DNA of 64,000 nucleotides from an uncultured Lachnospiraceae bacterium (GTDB lineage Bacteria > Bacillota > Clostridia > Lachnospirales > Lachnospiraceae), in assembly GCA_910578715.1 (NCBI GenBank), contig CAJTRL010000011.1, positions 9,447-73,446 on the forward strand, in the 5' to 3' direction. Below are positions 54,866 through 63,690 of the stretch, in pieces. Every line of letters starts with the position of its first letter. Position 1 is the stretch's first letter. The notes under the pieces are model-generated. The model was given only the letters and a program-made list of their open reading frames with translations, did not search any database and was not told the DNA's origin. Position numbers and translations under genes: made by a program.

Positions 54866-56110
54866 ATGGAATTGACTAATGAGTTAATAACGCTGCTAAA
54901 AGAGACGGTCAATGGCGGACTGTATCAGCTGATTTTAAGCAATGCGAGGAATAAGGAAAAGGCTTTTAAAGTCAAAATCCGGCCGGTCATGCTGCGGAAT
55001 GAGCTTCTTTTTCAGGAAACGGTATATCAGGGAACAAAAGTTTTTCACGAAAATTACCGGAATACGGAAATCATTCCACGGATTGGAAATTATCTGCTTC
55101 AGGATTTTAAACAATGTGAAATCGAGCATACTAATAAAAAAGCAGTTATTCTTGTCAGCAAAAAAGGGAAAATGACGATAAAGGAAAAGGCTGTCATACA
55201 GGACTTGGAAGAGAGGGCCGATGCCGTGTGGAAGAATCGGCCGGATATGGCGAAACACGAAAGAACAGGAATCTCTCTTTCACATAACCGGGCTAAAAAA
55301 TATATTCTGGAAGAGGGAGGGGCGATTCCTTTTCTTATGGATTTGGGCATCCAGGGAAAGGATGGACAAGTTATCCGTGCAAAATATGACAAATACAGGC
55401 AGATTAACCGGTTTTTGGAATTTATAGAAGATATACTTCCGGCGCTTCCAAAGGACAGAGAAATACAGATTGTGGATTTTGGATGCGGAAAATCTTATCT
55501 GACATTCGCAATCTATTATTATCTGCATGAATTAAAAGGGCTGGATGTGGCGATTACGGGACTTGACCTGAAAGAAGATGTGATAGAGCGCTGCAGGGGG
55601 CTGGCTGAAAAATACGGTTACCGGAAGATTCGGTTTATCCGCGGCGATATTGCGGAATATGAAGGGCTTACAGCGGCGGATATGGTGGTAACGCTCCATG
55701 CCTGTGATACGGCAACGGATTATGCGCTGGACAAGGCGGTGAAATGGGGGGCAAAGGTGATTTTATCGGTTCCCTGTTGTCAGCATGAAGTGAATAAACA
55801 GATTTCCTGTCAGAAACTGCAGCCGCTTCTACAATATGGAATCGTGAAAGAGAGAATGTCGGCGCTGATTACGGATGCGCTTCGGGCAGATATTCTGAAA
55901 GTCCGGGGATATGAAACGGATTTGCTGGAATTTATCGATATGGAACATACGCCGAAGAATATTCTGATTCGGGCAGTCAGAAAAAAAGAACCGACGGCGG
56001 AACGGCGACAGGAAGAAAAAGACAAAATAGCAGATGTTATGGAATTTTTACAGATTGAACCAACGCTGTGGAAACTTTCAGAATCCACGACCGGACAGGG
56101 GATTGAATAG
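54866..56110 (+). CDS. SAM-dependent methyltransferase (Methyltransf_32-like)
   Basis: A 414-residue protein. The N-terminal 140 residues are a distinct beta-rich region (KAFKVKIRPVMLRNELLFQE, KAVILVSKKGKMTIKEK). The Rossmann domain has motif I IVDFGCGKSYLTFAIYYYL, motif II VAITGLDLKEDVIERCRGLA, then IRFIRGDIAEYEGLTAADMV, VVTLHACDTATDYALDKAVK and ILSVPCCQHEVNKQIS. The HACDTATD and SVPCCQHE segments are the hallmark of this family, whose substrate is not established; RNA is often assumed. An acidic/basic C-terminal extension follows. AAGGAAATGCG precedes the ATG. Confidence 0.85.
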   Translation: MELTNELITLLKETVNGGLYQLILSNARNKEKAFKVKIRPVMLRNELLFQETVYQGTKVFHENYRNTEIIPRIGNYLLQDFKQCEIEHTNKKAVILVSKKGKMTIKEKAVIQDLEERADAVWKNRPDMAKHERTGISLSHNRAKKYILEEGGAIPFLMDLGIQGKDGQVIRAKYDKYRQINRFLEFIEDILPALPKDREIQIVDFGCGKSYLTFAIYYYLHELKGLDVAITGLDLKEDVIERCRGLAEKYGYRKIRFIRGDIAEYEGLTAADMVVTLHACDTATDYALDKAVKWGAKVILSVPCCQHEVNKQISCQKLQPLLQYGIVKERMSALITDALRADILKVRGYETDLLEFIDMEHTPKNILIRAVRKKEPTAERRQEEKDKIADVMEFLQIEPTLWKLSESTTGQGIE

Positions 56111-56125
56111 AAGGATTGGGCGTTT

Positions 56126-58666
56126 ATGAAAAAAACGGTTATCAAAGGCGTTTATTTAATTATTATTTTTCTGGCGGCGCTTTTTGGCGTCAGTGCCGTC
56201 ATGAACAAAGGAAATACGGATATGACGGTGGAGATGGGAGAGGCTTCTTTTCCGGTCATCACGATGCAGCTCGACGAATATCAGGTGAACAGACTGCACG
56301 GGTATGCAAAAGATATGGACACGAGTTATCTGAGAGATACACTTTTGCCGATTGGGAGCAACAGGAATGTAGCGTTTACGGTCGATACTTATGGCAATAC
56401 AATTGAATCCCTTTCTTTCGAGGTGCGCAGCATCAATGGAGAACGTCTGGTAGAGAGTACGGAAATCGAAAATTATGAGGAAGTGGACGGGAAGATTCGG
56501 TGTGAAATAACGTTAAAGGATTTGATTAGCGCAGGCAAAGAATATATGCTGGTTATTTTTCTGACGCCGGAGGGAAAAGAATCCATACGTTATTATACGA
56601 GAATTATTCAGTCAGAAGAAATGTTCATACAGGAAAAACTGGAATATATCAGAGATTTTCATGAAAGGACATTTGACAGGGAAGCGGCGGCCGAGCTGAC
56701 AAAGTATCTGGAATCCAATGCAGAAGGAGATAATTCGACGCTTCACAAAGTAACGATACACAGCAGCTTTCATCAGGTAACATGGGCGGACCTTGCGGTG
56801 GAAAAGGTCACAGAGCCGGTCATAGACATTAAGGAACTGGAAGAGAGAACGGGTTCTTTCCAGCTGGAATACCTGGTCAGTACGCGCTCGGGCAGAGAAA
56901 GGATTTATTACCAGGTCAAAGAATATTACCGGGTGCGCTATACGCCGGACCGCATGTACCTTTTGGACTTTGAAAGGGAAATGACGCAGATTTTTGATGA
57001 AAATGCGGATGTTTTTATCAACGATAAGATTATGCTCGGTATTGTGGACGAAGAGGTGAATATGAAGGAAAGCGACGGGGGAAATGTGTTTGCCTTTGTC
57101 AGCTCCAACAAATTATACAGTTATAATGTGACAGACCAGAAGCTGGCGCGTCTTTTTTCTTTTTATGAAGATGATATCACGGACCTGCGGAGCAGTTATA
57201 CGAGACACCAGATTAAGATTATGAATGTGGATGAGGCCGGAAATGTTGTGTTTATCGTATACGGCTATATGAACCGGGGCAGACATGAGGGAGAAGTGGG
57301 AGTCTCCGTTTACTTTTATAACAGTATGACGAACACGGTGGAAGAGCAGATTTATATTCCTTATGAGCGGTCCTATGAACTTTTGAAAAGCGATGTGGAA
57401 AGACTTTCTTATATCAATAAGTCGGCAGTCTGCTATCTGATGCTGGAAGGAAATGTCTATGCGGTCGATTTGCGCGCGAGAAATTATACGGTAGTCGTTT
57501 CCGGGCTGACGGAGGAAAACTATAAAGTTTCCAAATCCAATAAGATGCTTGTCTGGCAGGAAGGCGGAGAGCAGTACAGCAGTACGGCTTTAAAACTTTT
57601 GAATCTGGGAACGGAACAGGAGACGGAAATTGCTGCCGGAAACGGCGAATATATCGCGTTGTTAGGATTCATGGAAGAAGATTTGATTTACGGGCTGGCC
57701 AGACAGGAAGATATTGTCAGCGACCATACGGGAAATACGACTTTTCCGATGTATTGTCTGCGGATTCAGGGCGAAAGCGGAAAATTATTAAAGACGTATA
57801 GAGAGCAGGATGTTTATGTGGTAGACAGCGTTATTGCAGATAATCAGATTACACTGTCGAGAGTAGCATGGGATGAAGAAAAGTCCGAGTATGTTCCTGT
57901 AAGCGACGACCAGATTATGAGTACCGAAAAGATGCTTACCGGAAGCAATGGCATCAGCAGCGTTGTTATCGAAAAATATGAGACGGTGCTGGAAATTGTG
58001 GTGAAAGATATGATTGATGCCAAATCGCTGAAAATACTGACGCCGAAAGAAGTTCTTTTTGAAGGAAAACGTGAACTCGTGATGAAGGAAGAGGAGGAGA
58101 TGGAAAGACGGTACTATGTTTACGGCAAAAACGGTATCGAAGGAATCTTCTCAGACCCCGGGAAAGCAGTCATCTATGCCTATAATCATGTCGGCGTGAT
58201 TGTGGATGATGAAGGCGATTATATCTGGAAGAGAACCGCGCGGAGCACACGGAATCAGATAATGGCGATTGAGGGAGAACAGGTAACGGAGCTGAATACG
58301 AGCCTTTCCGTCTGCCTGAATACGATTCTGAAATATGAGGGCGTCTCCCGGCGTACGGAATATATGCTGGAACAGGGAGATACGATACCTTCTATTTTGG
58401 AAGCGAGTCTGAAAGACGTACAGGTGCTGGATTTGTCGGGAAGCAGCCTGGACGCCGTATTGTACTATGTGAACATGGATATTCCTGTGCTTGCAACATT
58501 ACAGGACGGCAATGCGGTTCTGATTGTGGGATTTAATGAGCTGAATATTGTTGTTATGGACCCATTGACCGGAACAGTCTATAAAAAGGGGATGAATGAT
58601 TCCACTCAGTGGCTTCTGGAAAATGGCAATCATTTTATCACTTACATTAGAAAAGAGGAAGACTGA
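56126..58666 (+). CDS. Large membrane-anchored protein with C39-like C-terminal domain
   Basis: Family not recognised. An 846-residue protein with one N-terminal membrane helix (GVYLIIIFLAALFGVSAVMN) and an extracellular region that begins beta-rich (VEMGEASFPVITMQLDEYQV), passes a helical segment and a possible propeller-like stretch (repeats of the YSYNVTDQKLARLFSFYEDD, GNVVFIVYGYMNRGR type). The last 110 residues resemble a papain-like C39 domain: SLSVCLNTILKYEGVSRRTE would contain the Cys, but the expected His position reads GNAVLIVGFNELNIVVMDPL, so activity is doubtful. It ends 2 bp before the HAD gene. Confidence 0.72.
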   Translation: MKKTVIKGVYLIIIFLAALFGVSAVMNKGNTDMTVEMGEASFPVITMQLDEYQVNRLHGYAKDMDTSYLRDTLLPIGSNRNVAFTVDTYGNTIESLSFEVRSINGERLVESTEIENYEEVDGKIRCEITLKDLISAGKEYMLVIFLTPEGKESIRYYTRIIQSEEMFIQEKLEYIRDFHERTFDREAAAELTKYLESNAEGDNSTLHKVTIHSSFHQVTWADLAVEKVTEPVIDIKELEERTGSFQLEYLVSTRSGRERIYYQVKEYYRVRYTPDRMYLLDFEREMTQIFDENADVFINDKIMLGIVDEEVNMKESDGGNVFAFVSSNKLYSYNVTDQKLARLFSFYEDDITDLRSSYTRHQIKIMNVDEAGNVVFIVYGYMNRGRHEGEVGVSVYFYNSMTNTVEEQIYIPYERSYELLKSDVERLSYINKSAVCYLMLEGNVYAVDLRARNYTVVVSGLTEENYKVSKSNKMLVWQEGGEQYSSTALKLLNLGTEQETEIAAGNGEYIALLGFMEEDLIYGLARQEDIVSDHTGNTTFPMYCLRIQGESGKLLKTYREQDVYVVDSVIADNQITLSRVAWDEEKSEYVPVSDDQIMSTEKMLTGSNGISSVVIEKYETVLEIVVKDMIDAKSLKILTPKEVLFEGKRELVMKEEEEMERRYYVYGKNGIEGIFSDPGKAVIYAYNHVGVIVDDEGDYIWKRTARSTRNQIMAIEGEQVTELNTSLSVCLNTILKYEGVSRRTEYMLEQGDTIPSILEASLKDVQVLDLSGSSLDAVLYYVNMDIPVLATLQDGNAVLIVGFNELNIVVMDPLTGTVYKKGMNDSTQWLLENGNHFITYIRKEED

Positions 58667-58667
58667 T

Positions 58668-59330
58668 ATGAACAAAACGGTTGTTATTTTTGATATGGAC
58701 GGCGTTATTTTTGACAGCGAGCGGCTGGTGCTGGACAGCTGGGAAAAGGTCGGGGAAAAATATGGAATTGCAAATGTCAGACAGGCGCTGACGGACTGCA
58801 TCGGCGTGAATATTCGGAAGACAGAAGAAATCGTATATGGGCATTATGGGAAAGATTTTGACTTCGAGAAATACAGGAAAGAAGCGTCAGTGCTGTTTCA
58901 CGAATATGTCGGAGAGAATGGGCTTCCTGTGAAAAAGGGAGTCAGAGAGCTTCTGCAATACTTAAAGGAAAATGAAATTCCTGTCGGGCTTGCGTCTTCT
59001 ACCAGACTGGCGGTTGTGGAGGAAGAGCTGAGGCAGGCCGGGCTTTATGAGTATTTTCAGGTAGTGGTGGGCGGCGACCAGCTGAAACGAAGCAAGCCCG
59101 AACCGGATATTTATCTGATGGCCTGTGAAAAAATGGGCGTTTCTCCGGAGAGCGCCTATGCGGTGGAGGATTCCCATAACGGCATCCGCGCGGCTTACAG
59201 CGCCGGCATGATGCCCGTTATGGTGCCGGACTTGCTGCCGGCCACGGAAGAGATGTATGAGAAGAGCATTGCTGTTTTCGATAATTTGCTCCAGGTCAGA
59301 GAGTTTTTCATGAAACAAAGTCAGTCATAA
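58668..59330 (+). CDS. HAD-superfamily phosphatase/phosphoglucomutase-like protein
   Basis: A 220-residue HAD-IA enzyme: nucleophile loop VVIFDMDGVIFDSERLVLDS, motif II VGLASSTRLAVVEEELRQAG, motif III RSKPEPDIYLMACEKMGVSP and motif IV AVEDSHNGIRAAYSAGM. The helical cap and DxD motif match beta-phosphoglucomutase and sugar-phosphate phosphatases. No maltose or trehalose phosphorylase genes are adjacent, so the substrate is open. The ATG at 58668 lies 1 bp after the preceding stop. It overlaps the convergent HelD gene by 6 bp. Confidence 0.9.
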   Translation: MNKTVVIFDMDGVIFDSERLVLDSWEKVGEKYGIANVRQALTDCIGVNIRKTEEIVYGHYGKDFDFEKYRKEASVLFHEYVGENGLPVKKGVRELLQYLKENEIPVGLASSTRLAVVEEELRQAGLYEYFQVVVGGDQLKRSKPEPDIYLMACEKMGVSPESAYAVEDSHNGIRAAYSAGMMPVMVPDLLPATEEMYEKSIAVFDNLLQVREFFMKQSQS

Positions 59331-62300
59331 TCTGCCCAGGAGATACGCGCAGGCGCTGCAAATCGTGCTTTGTTGTTTCCCGGCAATAAAGTAGTAATCT
59401 ATTGCTTCTTCTTCCGTATAGAGATAGGAGCCGTAAGCAGGGACATCACAGCAGATGGCCGGGCCGTTTGCGGCAAGAAGGAGCCCATAGCCCTTATCGG
59501 AGAGCAGAAAAGGCAGCTCGCCGGAGGTTTCCGGGTGGATATATTTTGCCGAGCCGCGCAGTTTTATGCCGCTCTGCGTCTGTCCTCCCATGCCGTACAG
59601 CGTTTCATTTTTCTGAAAATCCAGAAAAAGCCATGTTTTCGGAGTAGAGCCGGGCTTGTTTTCAATCTGCCGGCATTCTTTGCTCCTCTCGGAAAGAAGA
59701 CGTTTTCTGTCCCGCGTCATATATATTATAGCGCCCGTTATTTTATTTATCTGTAAACACAACTCATCCGTCATCAATTCCACAATGCCGTTTCCCTCCC
59801 GGTACATCCATGTCTGGTCTATATGACTGACAGCTATCGAAGGATGCGTTCCACTTATCATTTGCTGATTTTTTACGAAAGTGACCCGGACAATAGCGCT
59901 TCCGATTGGACTTAGCCGCAGAATACCATAGCGGCTTTGCAGATAAAGACCGTCGCGCTGTTTTGCGGTCCACCGGACGGCGAGGTCAATTTTGGAATGA
60001 CCGGCCGGGCGCAGCATTTCCGTAGGGGGCATGTCACCGAAAGAAAAGCAGCCCGAAGAGGTTACGGAAGAAGATTTCCGGGTGAGGTGCTCCGGTTTCC
60101 GTATGCTGTCTTCCCGTGAGTTTTGTATAGTATGATGCAGATATCTGTCGGAAGGCGCCTGCGTGGCGGGCTTTACCAGCGTGAAGGGCCTTACTGGCGT
60201 AAAGGGCGTTGAAGGCATTTGGGGGGAAGGTGTCCGTGCGGCGGGCAGTGGGGCTGCGCCCGGCCTGTCCGAGGCAGTTTTCGGTGGAGCGGTCTTTGTG
60301 ATGCCAGTTCTTGTTGTATTGGCCTTTGTAATGCCAGTTCTTGCTGCATTGGTCTTTGCAATGCCAGTCTTTGCTGTATTGGCCTTTGTAATGTTAGCCT
60401 TCGCCGTATCGGTCTCTGTTGTGCCGCGCTTTGTCATCGTCACCTTTGGTTCAGCGTTCTTGGCTGAAGCCGTTTGCTCGGGGAGCGGGTCCGCTATCAG
60501 CCCGGTCAGATTGCCGTCGTGAAGAATACATAACTCATGGAGCGCACGGGTTGCCGCGACATAAAGAAGTTTGGCATGGCCGTCATCAACAGGATATTCT
60601 TTTCTGGTCGGATTCAAAATGAGCACTGCATCAAATTCCAGACCTTTTGTGTATTCAACCGGAAGAACCATAATGCCGTTTTCAAAAACCGCTTTTTCCA
60701 AATTACTTTCGATGACATCAATATATTTTCCGAGCTGACAGGCTGTTTCTTCCGCGGCATGCCGGTCGCGGCAGATTACGGCAATCGTATCAAGCCCCTT
60801 TTTCTGCCATTCTTTGCAGACAGCGGCGGCTTGTTGAATCCGGGCGCCTTTTTCCGGAACCTTCAGAAGCCTGACCGGACTGCCATGCCGGATAATCGGC
60901 TCCGCCGGATAAATGGAAAACTGGCCGTGGTGCAATATTCTGCCCGCAAATTCAGAGATTTCCACTGTGTTGCGGTAGCTTTTTTTCAAAATACCGAAGC
61001 TGTCCATTTCGTCCGCAAGCATCAGGTCTTTCAGTTCTTCCCAGTCGTTGAGTCCGTAACCGAAATGAATGTTCTGGGAAACATCCCCCATAATGGTATA
61101 AGTGCAGTCTTTGATACAGAATTTCAGGACACAGTATGCCATCATGCCAAAATCCTGCGCTTCGTCGATGACAACATGGTGTGCTTCGCTGATGATTTCC
61201 GTTTCTTTGACTCGTTTGTATAAATATGCGAGGGCGGCCAGGTCATATACATCGAATGCCGTTTCCGGGAATGGAATATCATAACCTTTTGCAGACTGCT
61301 TTATAAGAAAATCCTGATATAGTTCGTATATGGACTGTTTCCAGACTTTGCCGCCATAAGTTCCCCGATAAGCCTTGCGGATGGCCTTACGCTCGTTTTC
61401 CGTATAGGAGACGCCTTTTCCCAGAAACTCATCTTTGATTTTGCCCAAAAGCCGGTCGTTCAGCATATTTATCTTGCTTTGAATGGATACGGAGGGATTC
61501 TGCCTTATATAGCGCTCTATGGTTTCCTGAGAAACGAGTTCTTTTAAATCTGACGGACGGACCTTTTTCCCGGCGGTCATATCAAAAACACCTGTTTTTC
61601 CATTTTGTATGCCTTCTACAAACTGACGCGGATTCAGGAAAACGGATTCGCGGGGAATTGTCTGCCATTCCAGTTCCTGACAGTAAGCCTGTAAGTCGCG
61701 GAACCACGGAAGCGTCCCTTTAATGCTGTTTCTTGCTGTCTGCTCCGTGCCGGTGACCCGATATTGTTTATCGTCCCAGTCCTCATACAGGAGGCGGACG
61801 AAAAGCTGTTCCATCGTCATCTGACGGATGCCAAAGACGTCTAAATCGGGAAGGACACCTGTTATATAATTAAGCAGAATCCGGTTGCTGCCGACTATAT
61901 AGAAGTCGTCCGGCTTAAAACGCTCGGCATAGTTATATAGGATAAAAGAAATCCGGTGCATGGCGACTGTTGTTTTGCCGGAGCCTGCAACACCCTGAAC
62001 GATAATATTGTGATAGGGAGATTTTCGGATGATTTCATTCTGCTCTTTCTGAATGGTCGCAATGATTTCTCCCAATACGGCCTGTTTGTTTTTGGCAAGG
62101 TATTTCGTCAGCAAATCATCGTTTGCGACAACCTCCGTATCAAAAAAATCCAGCAGTTGGCCATCTTCTATTTCGTAGGTTCGTTTCAGTTTCAGCTCTA
62201 TGGGAATCGAGATATCCCCAGGAGCCGGATAACTACATTTTCCGAGACCGTTTTCGTAGTAAACATTAGCGACGGGAGCCCGCCAGTCAATGACCATCCA

Positions 62301-62657
62301 GTGTGTGGTGTCTATGGCAATGCCGCCCTTTCCGATATAAAGGGATTCCTGTTTACCCGTTTTTTCATCTTTGAAGTCAATTCTTCCGAAATACGGTCTG
62401 GAAAGCGCTTTTTCATTGCGTATAAGAGCGCGCTTCATATGCTCGTGAAGCGTAACCGTATTGTTCAGAATAGTAAGAACCTCGGTATCGTTATCATGAT
62501 AATGCGCCAGCATTTCGTCGATATCGCCCTGCATCCGTTCCACTTCTTTCCCGTACTCCGCAACATTTCTGCGAACCACGGAAAGCGTTTTGGAAAGATT
62601 CGTTTCCTCATCCTGTCTGGTAAGTCCCATAAAACTGATTTCCTTTTTCTGTTTCAT
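59325..62657 (-). CDS. helD: HelD-type helicase fused to a GH31 N-terminal-like beta-sandwich
   Basis: A 1110-residue protein with three parts. Residues 1-720 form a HelD/UvrD-like SF1 helicase: an N-terminal coiled coil that in HelD enters RNA polymerase, Walker A QGVAGSGKTTVAMHRI (222-229), Walker B HHVVIDEAQDFGMMAYCVLK and motif VI LLYVAATRALHELCILHDGN. HelD removes stalled RNA polymerase from DNA. Residues about 720-885 are a low-complexity linker rich in Thr, Lys, Ala and Pro, with 10-residue repeats. Residues 890-1110 resemble the N-terminal sugar-binding domain of GH31 glucosidases (DGLYLQSRYGILRLSPIGSA, NETLYGMGGQTQSGIKLRGS, GELPFLLSDKGYGLLLAANG, EEAIDYYFIAGKQQS), stopping at YLLGRL just where the barrel would begin; no catalytic residues are present. 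ATG follows GAAAGGAAT. Confidence 0.85.
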   Translation of the reverse strand: MKQKKEISFMGLTRQDEETNLSKTLSVVRRNVAEYGKEVERMQGDIDEMLAHYHDNDTEVLTILNNTVTLHEHMKRALIRNEKALSRPYFGRIDFKDEKTGKQESLYIGKGGIAIDTTHWMVIDWRAPVANVYYENGLGKCSYPAPGDISIPIELKLKRTYEIEDGQLLDFFDTEVVANDDLLTKYLAKNKQAVLGEIIATIQKEQNEIIRKSPYHNIIVQGVAGSGKTTVAMHRISFILYNYAERFKPDDFYIVGSNRILLNYITGVLPDLDVFGIRQMTMEQLFVRLLYEDWDDKQYRVTGTEQTARNSIKGTLPWFRDLQAYCQELEWQTIPRESVFLNPRQFVEGIQNGKTGVFDMTAGKKVRPSDLKELVSQETIERYIRQNPSVSIQSKINMLNDRLLGKIKDEFLGKGVSYTENERKAIRKAYRGTYGGKVWKQSIYELYQDFLIKQSAKGYDIPFPETAFDVYDLAALAYLYKRVKETEIISEAHHVVIDEAQDFGMMAYCVLKFCIKDCTYTIMGDVSQNIHFGYGLNDWEELKDLMLADEMDSFGILKKSYRNTVEISEFAGRILHHGQFSIYPAEPIIRHGSPVRLLKVPEKGARIQQAAAVCKEWQKKGLDTIAVICRDRHAAEETACQLGKYIDVIESNLEKAVFENGIMVLPVEYTKGLEFDAVLILNPTRKEYPVDDGHAKLLYVAATRALHELCILHDGNLTGLIADPLPEQTASAKNAEPKVTMTKRGTTETDTAKANITKANTAKTGIAKTNAARTGITKANTTRTGITKTAPPKTASDRPGAAPLPAARTPSPQMPSTPFTPVRPFTLVKPATQAPSDRYLHHTIQNSREDSIRKPEHLTRKSSSVTSSGCFSFGDMPPTEMLRPAGHSKIDLAVRWTAKQRDGLYLQSRYGILRLSPIGSAIVRVTFVKNQQMISGTHPSIAVSHIDQTWMYREGNGIVELMTDELCLQINKITGAIIYMTRDRKRLLSERSKECRQIENKPGSTPKTWLFLDFQKNETLYGMGGQTQSGIKLRGSAKYIHPETSGELPFLLSDKGYGLLLAANGPAICCDVPAYGSYLYTEEEAIDYYFIAGKQQSTICSACAYLLGRL
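60291..60420 (-). repeat. Tandem 30-bp repeats in the HelD linker
   Basis: Four consecutive 30-bp units at 60301, 60331, 60361 and 60391 (each reading like ATGCCAGTTCTTGTTGTATT and onward), with a partial unit before. In the protein they give the ten-residue pattern TGIAKTNAAR and its variants. Divergence grows towards the last unit. Confidence 0.8.
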
Positions 62658-62734
62658 GTGCGTATTCCTTTCGTTGATTTTGGGGTGGAGGCTGAACTGT
62701 TATTTATTTTAAGGGAAAAATAAAAAAATGGTAG

Positions 62735-62764
62735 ACTATATTTTTAGAATGTGGTAAACTACAA
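62735..62764 (-). promoter_or_regulatory. Promoter of the HelD-type gene
   Basis: Minus strand TTGTAG (62759-62764), 18 bp, TATAGT (62735-62740); leader of about 70 nt. Confidence 0.55.
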
Positions 62765-62799
62765 AATGAAGTGTGGGTAAAAATCCACACTTCATTTTT
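62763..62799 (-). terminator. Terminator after queT
   Basis: Perfect 14-bp stem AAAATGAAGTGTGG/CCACACTTCATTTT with an 8-nt loop and flanking A/T runs that suit the minus strand. Confidence 0.85.
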
Positions 62800-62863
62800 C
62801 GTTTGGCAGATATCATTTTTTAATCACTTCTTTGTCATGTTCATTCCCACGGGGACTGACTTA

Positions 62864-63424
62864 TCATGTAAATGATTTCGGGAAAATCTTCCCTCTGTAT
62901 TTTTCCAGCGTGAACAATAAGCCCATGCCCAGAATGCCACAGGAAATGATTTCGCCAAGACCTACCGTAATCACATAGTAGAGATGGCAGTAGAGAAGGG
63001 AAACGCCCTCTATCAGAAAACCGTAACCGTAAATCAGAACGAGGGGAACCACCAGAATATTGGCCAGTATTGGAGCAATCGGCGCGCACCATTTCCATTT
63101 CCTGAGCGCATAAGTACCGAGGGCGCCGACCAGGGTAGCAAGACTGCCGAAAATAATATCGGGCAGTATGCAGCCGGTCAGAATATTGCTAATCAGACAT
63201 CCAAGAAAAAGGCCGGGAATGGCGGCCGGAGTAAAATAAGGCAGGACGGTGAGCGCTTCGGAAATGCGCACCTGTATGGCATGATTTGCGAGCCCGAAGG
63301 CATTGGCAATAAACGTCAGTACGACGTAGAGGGCGGCAATCATTGCGGCCTGGGCCATTGTGGACACAGAAAAGGGATGGACGATTCGGACAGGAACCGT
63401 CTGGTTAAAAGATTGTTTTTTCAT
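62864..63424 (-). CDS. queT: Queuosine-precursor ECF transporter S component QueT
   Basis: A 186-residue membrane protein with about six helices: MAQAAMIAALYVVLTFIANA, LANHAIQVRISEALTVLPYF, AIPGLFLGCLISNILTG, IIFGSLATLVGALGTYAL, ANILVVPLVLIYGYG and ITVGLGEIISCGILGMGLLF. The NHAIQVRISEALTVLPYF segment is the QueT signature. It imports preQ1 or preQ0 using shared ECF ATPases encoded elsewhere. A preQ1-I-type riboswitch overlaps its ribosome site, which supports the assignment independently. Confidence 0.92.
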   Translation of the reverse strand: MKKQSFNQTVPVRIVHPFSVSTMAQAAMIAALYVVLTFIANAFGLANHAIQVRISEALTVLPYFTPAAIPGLFLGCLISNILTGCILPDIIFGSLATLVGALGTYALRKWKWCAPIAPILANILVVPLVLIYGYGFLIEGVSLLYCHLYYVITVGLGEIISCGILGMGLLFTLEKYRGKIFPKSFT

Positions 63425-63431
63425 GTTGTTG

Positions 63432-63477
63432 TCTCCTTTAGTTTTGTTTTAGGTGAGGAAGGTCTCGAACTCACCGG
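63432..63477 (-). promoter_or_regulatory. PreQ1-I-type riboswitch of queT
   Basis: Minus strand: stem GGTGAG/CTCACC (63470-63475 and 63452-63457), loop beginning TTC (TTCGAGACCTTC), then an A-rich tail ending AAAACTAA before AGGAG. The loop CCTT can pair with AAGG of the ribosome site, forming the pseudoknot that blocks translation when preQ1 is bound. Size, loop start and tail match the preQ1-I class. Confidence 0.8.
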
Positions 63478-63487
63478 TTATTTTGTT

Positions 63488-63511
63488 AAAAATCCCGTGT
63501 CTGCGGGATTT
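63488..63511 (-). terminator. Hairpin with T run upstream of the queT riboswitch
   Basis: Minus strand AAATCCCG-6 nt-CGGGATTT then TT. It starts only about five nt after the predicted transcription start, so it is either a 5'-end stabiliser or the end of a transcript from upstream. Confidence 0.55.
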
Positions 63512-63522
63512 CAACGGTTCTT

Positions 63523-63551
63523 AGTATAGCACGGCAGCGGTTGGAATGCAA
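63523..63551 (-). promoter_or_regulatory. Promoter of queT
   Basis: Minus strand TTGCAT (63546-63551), 17 bp, TATACT (63523-63528). Confidence 0.65.
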
Positions 63552-63690
63552 GCTGTACCCCGTTTTTACCCCATTTCGACATATTAGTTTACCCAAAAGG
63601 GCGCCTGGAAGATTTTATGACAGTATATGGCGGAAACGGATATTATTTCAGATACGCTAAAGTCATTTTATAATGACGGGGCACGCCGCT

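Noticed and set aside
59325..62657. The HelD fusion as two genes joined by a lost stop codon
   Set aside because: There is no internal ribosome site or start before the GH31-like part, and a long in-frame repeat linker connects the domains; a recent fusion within the strain cannot be excluded.
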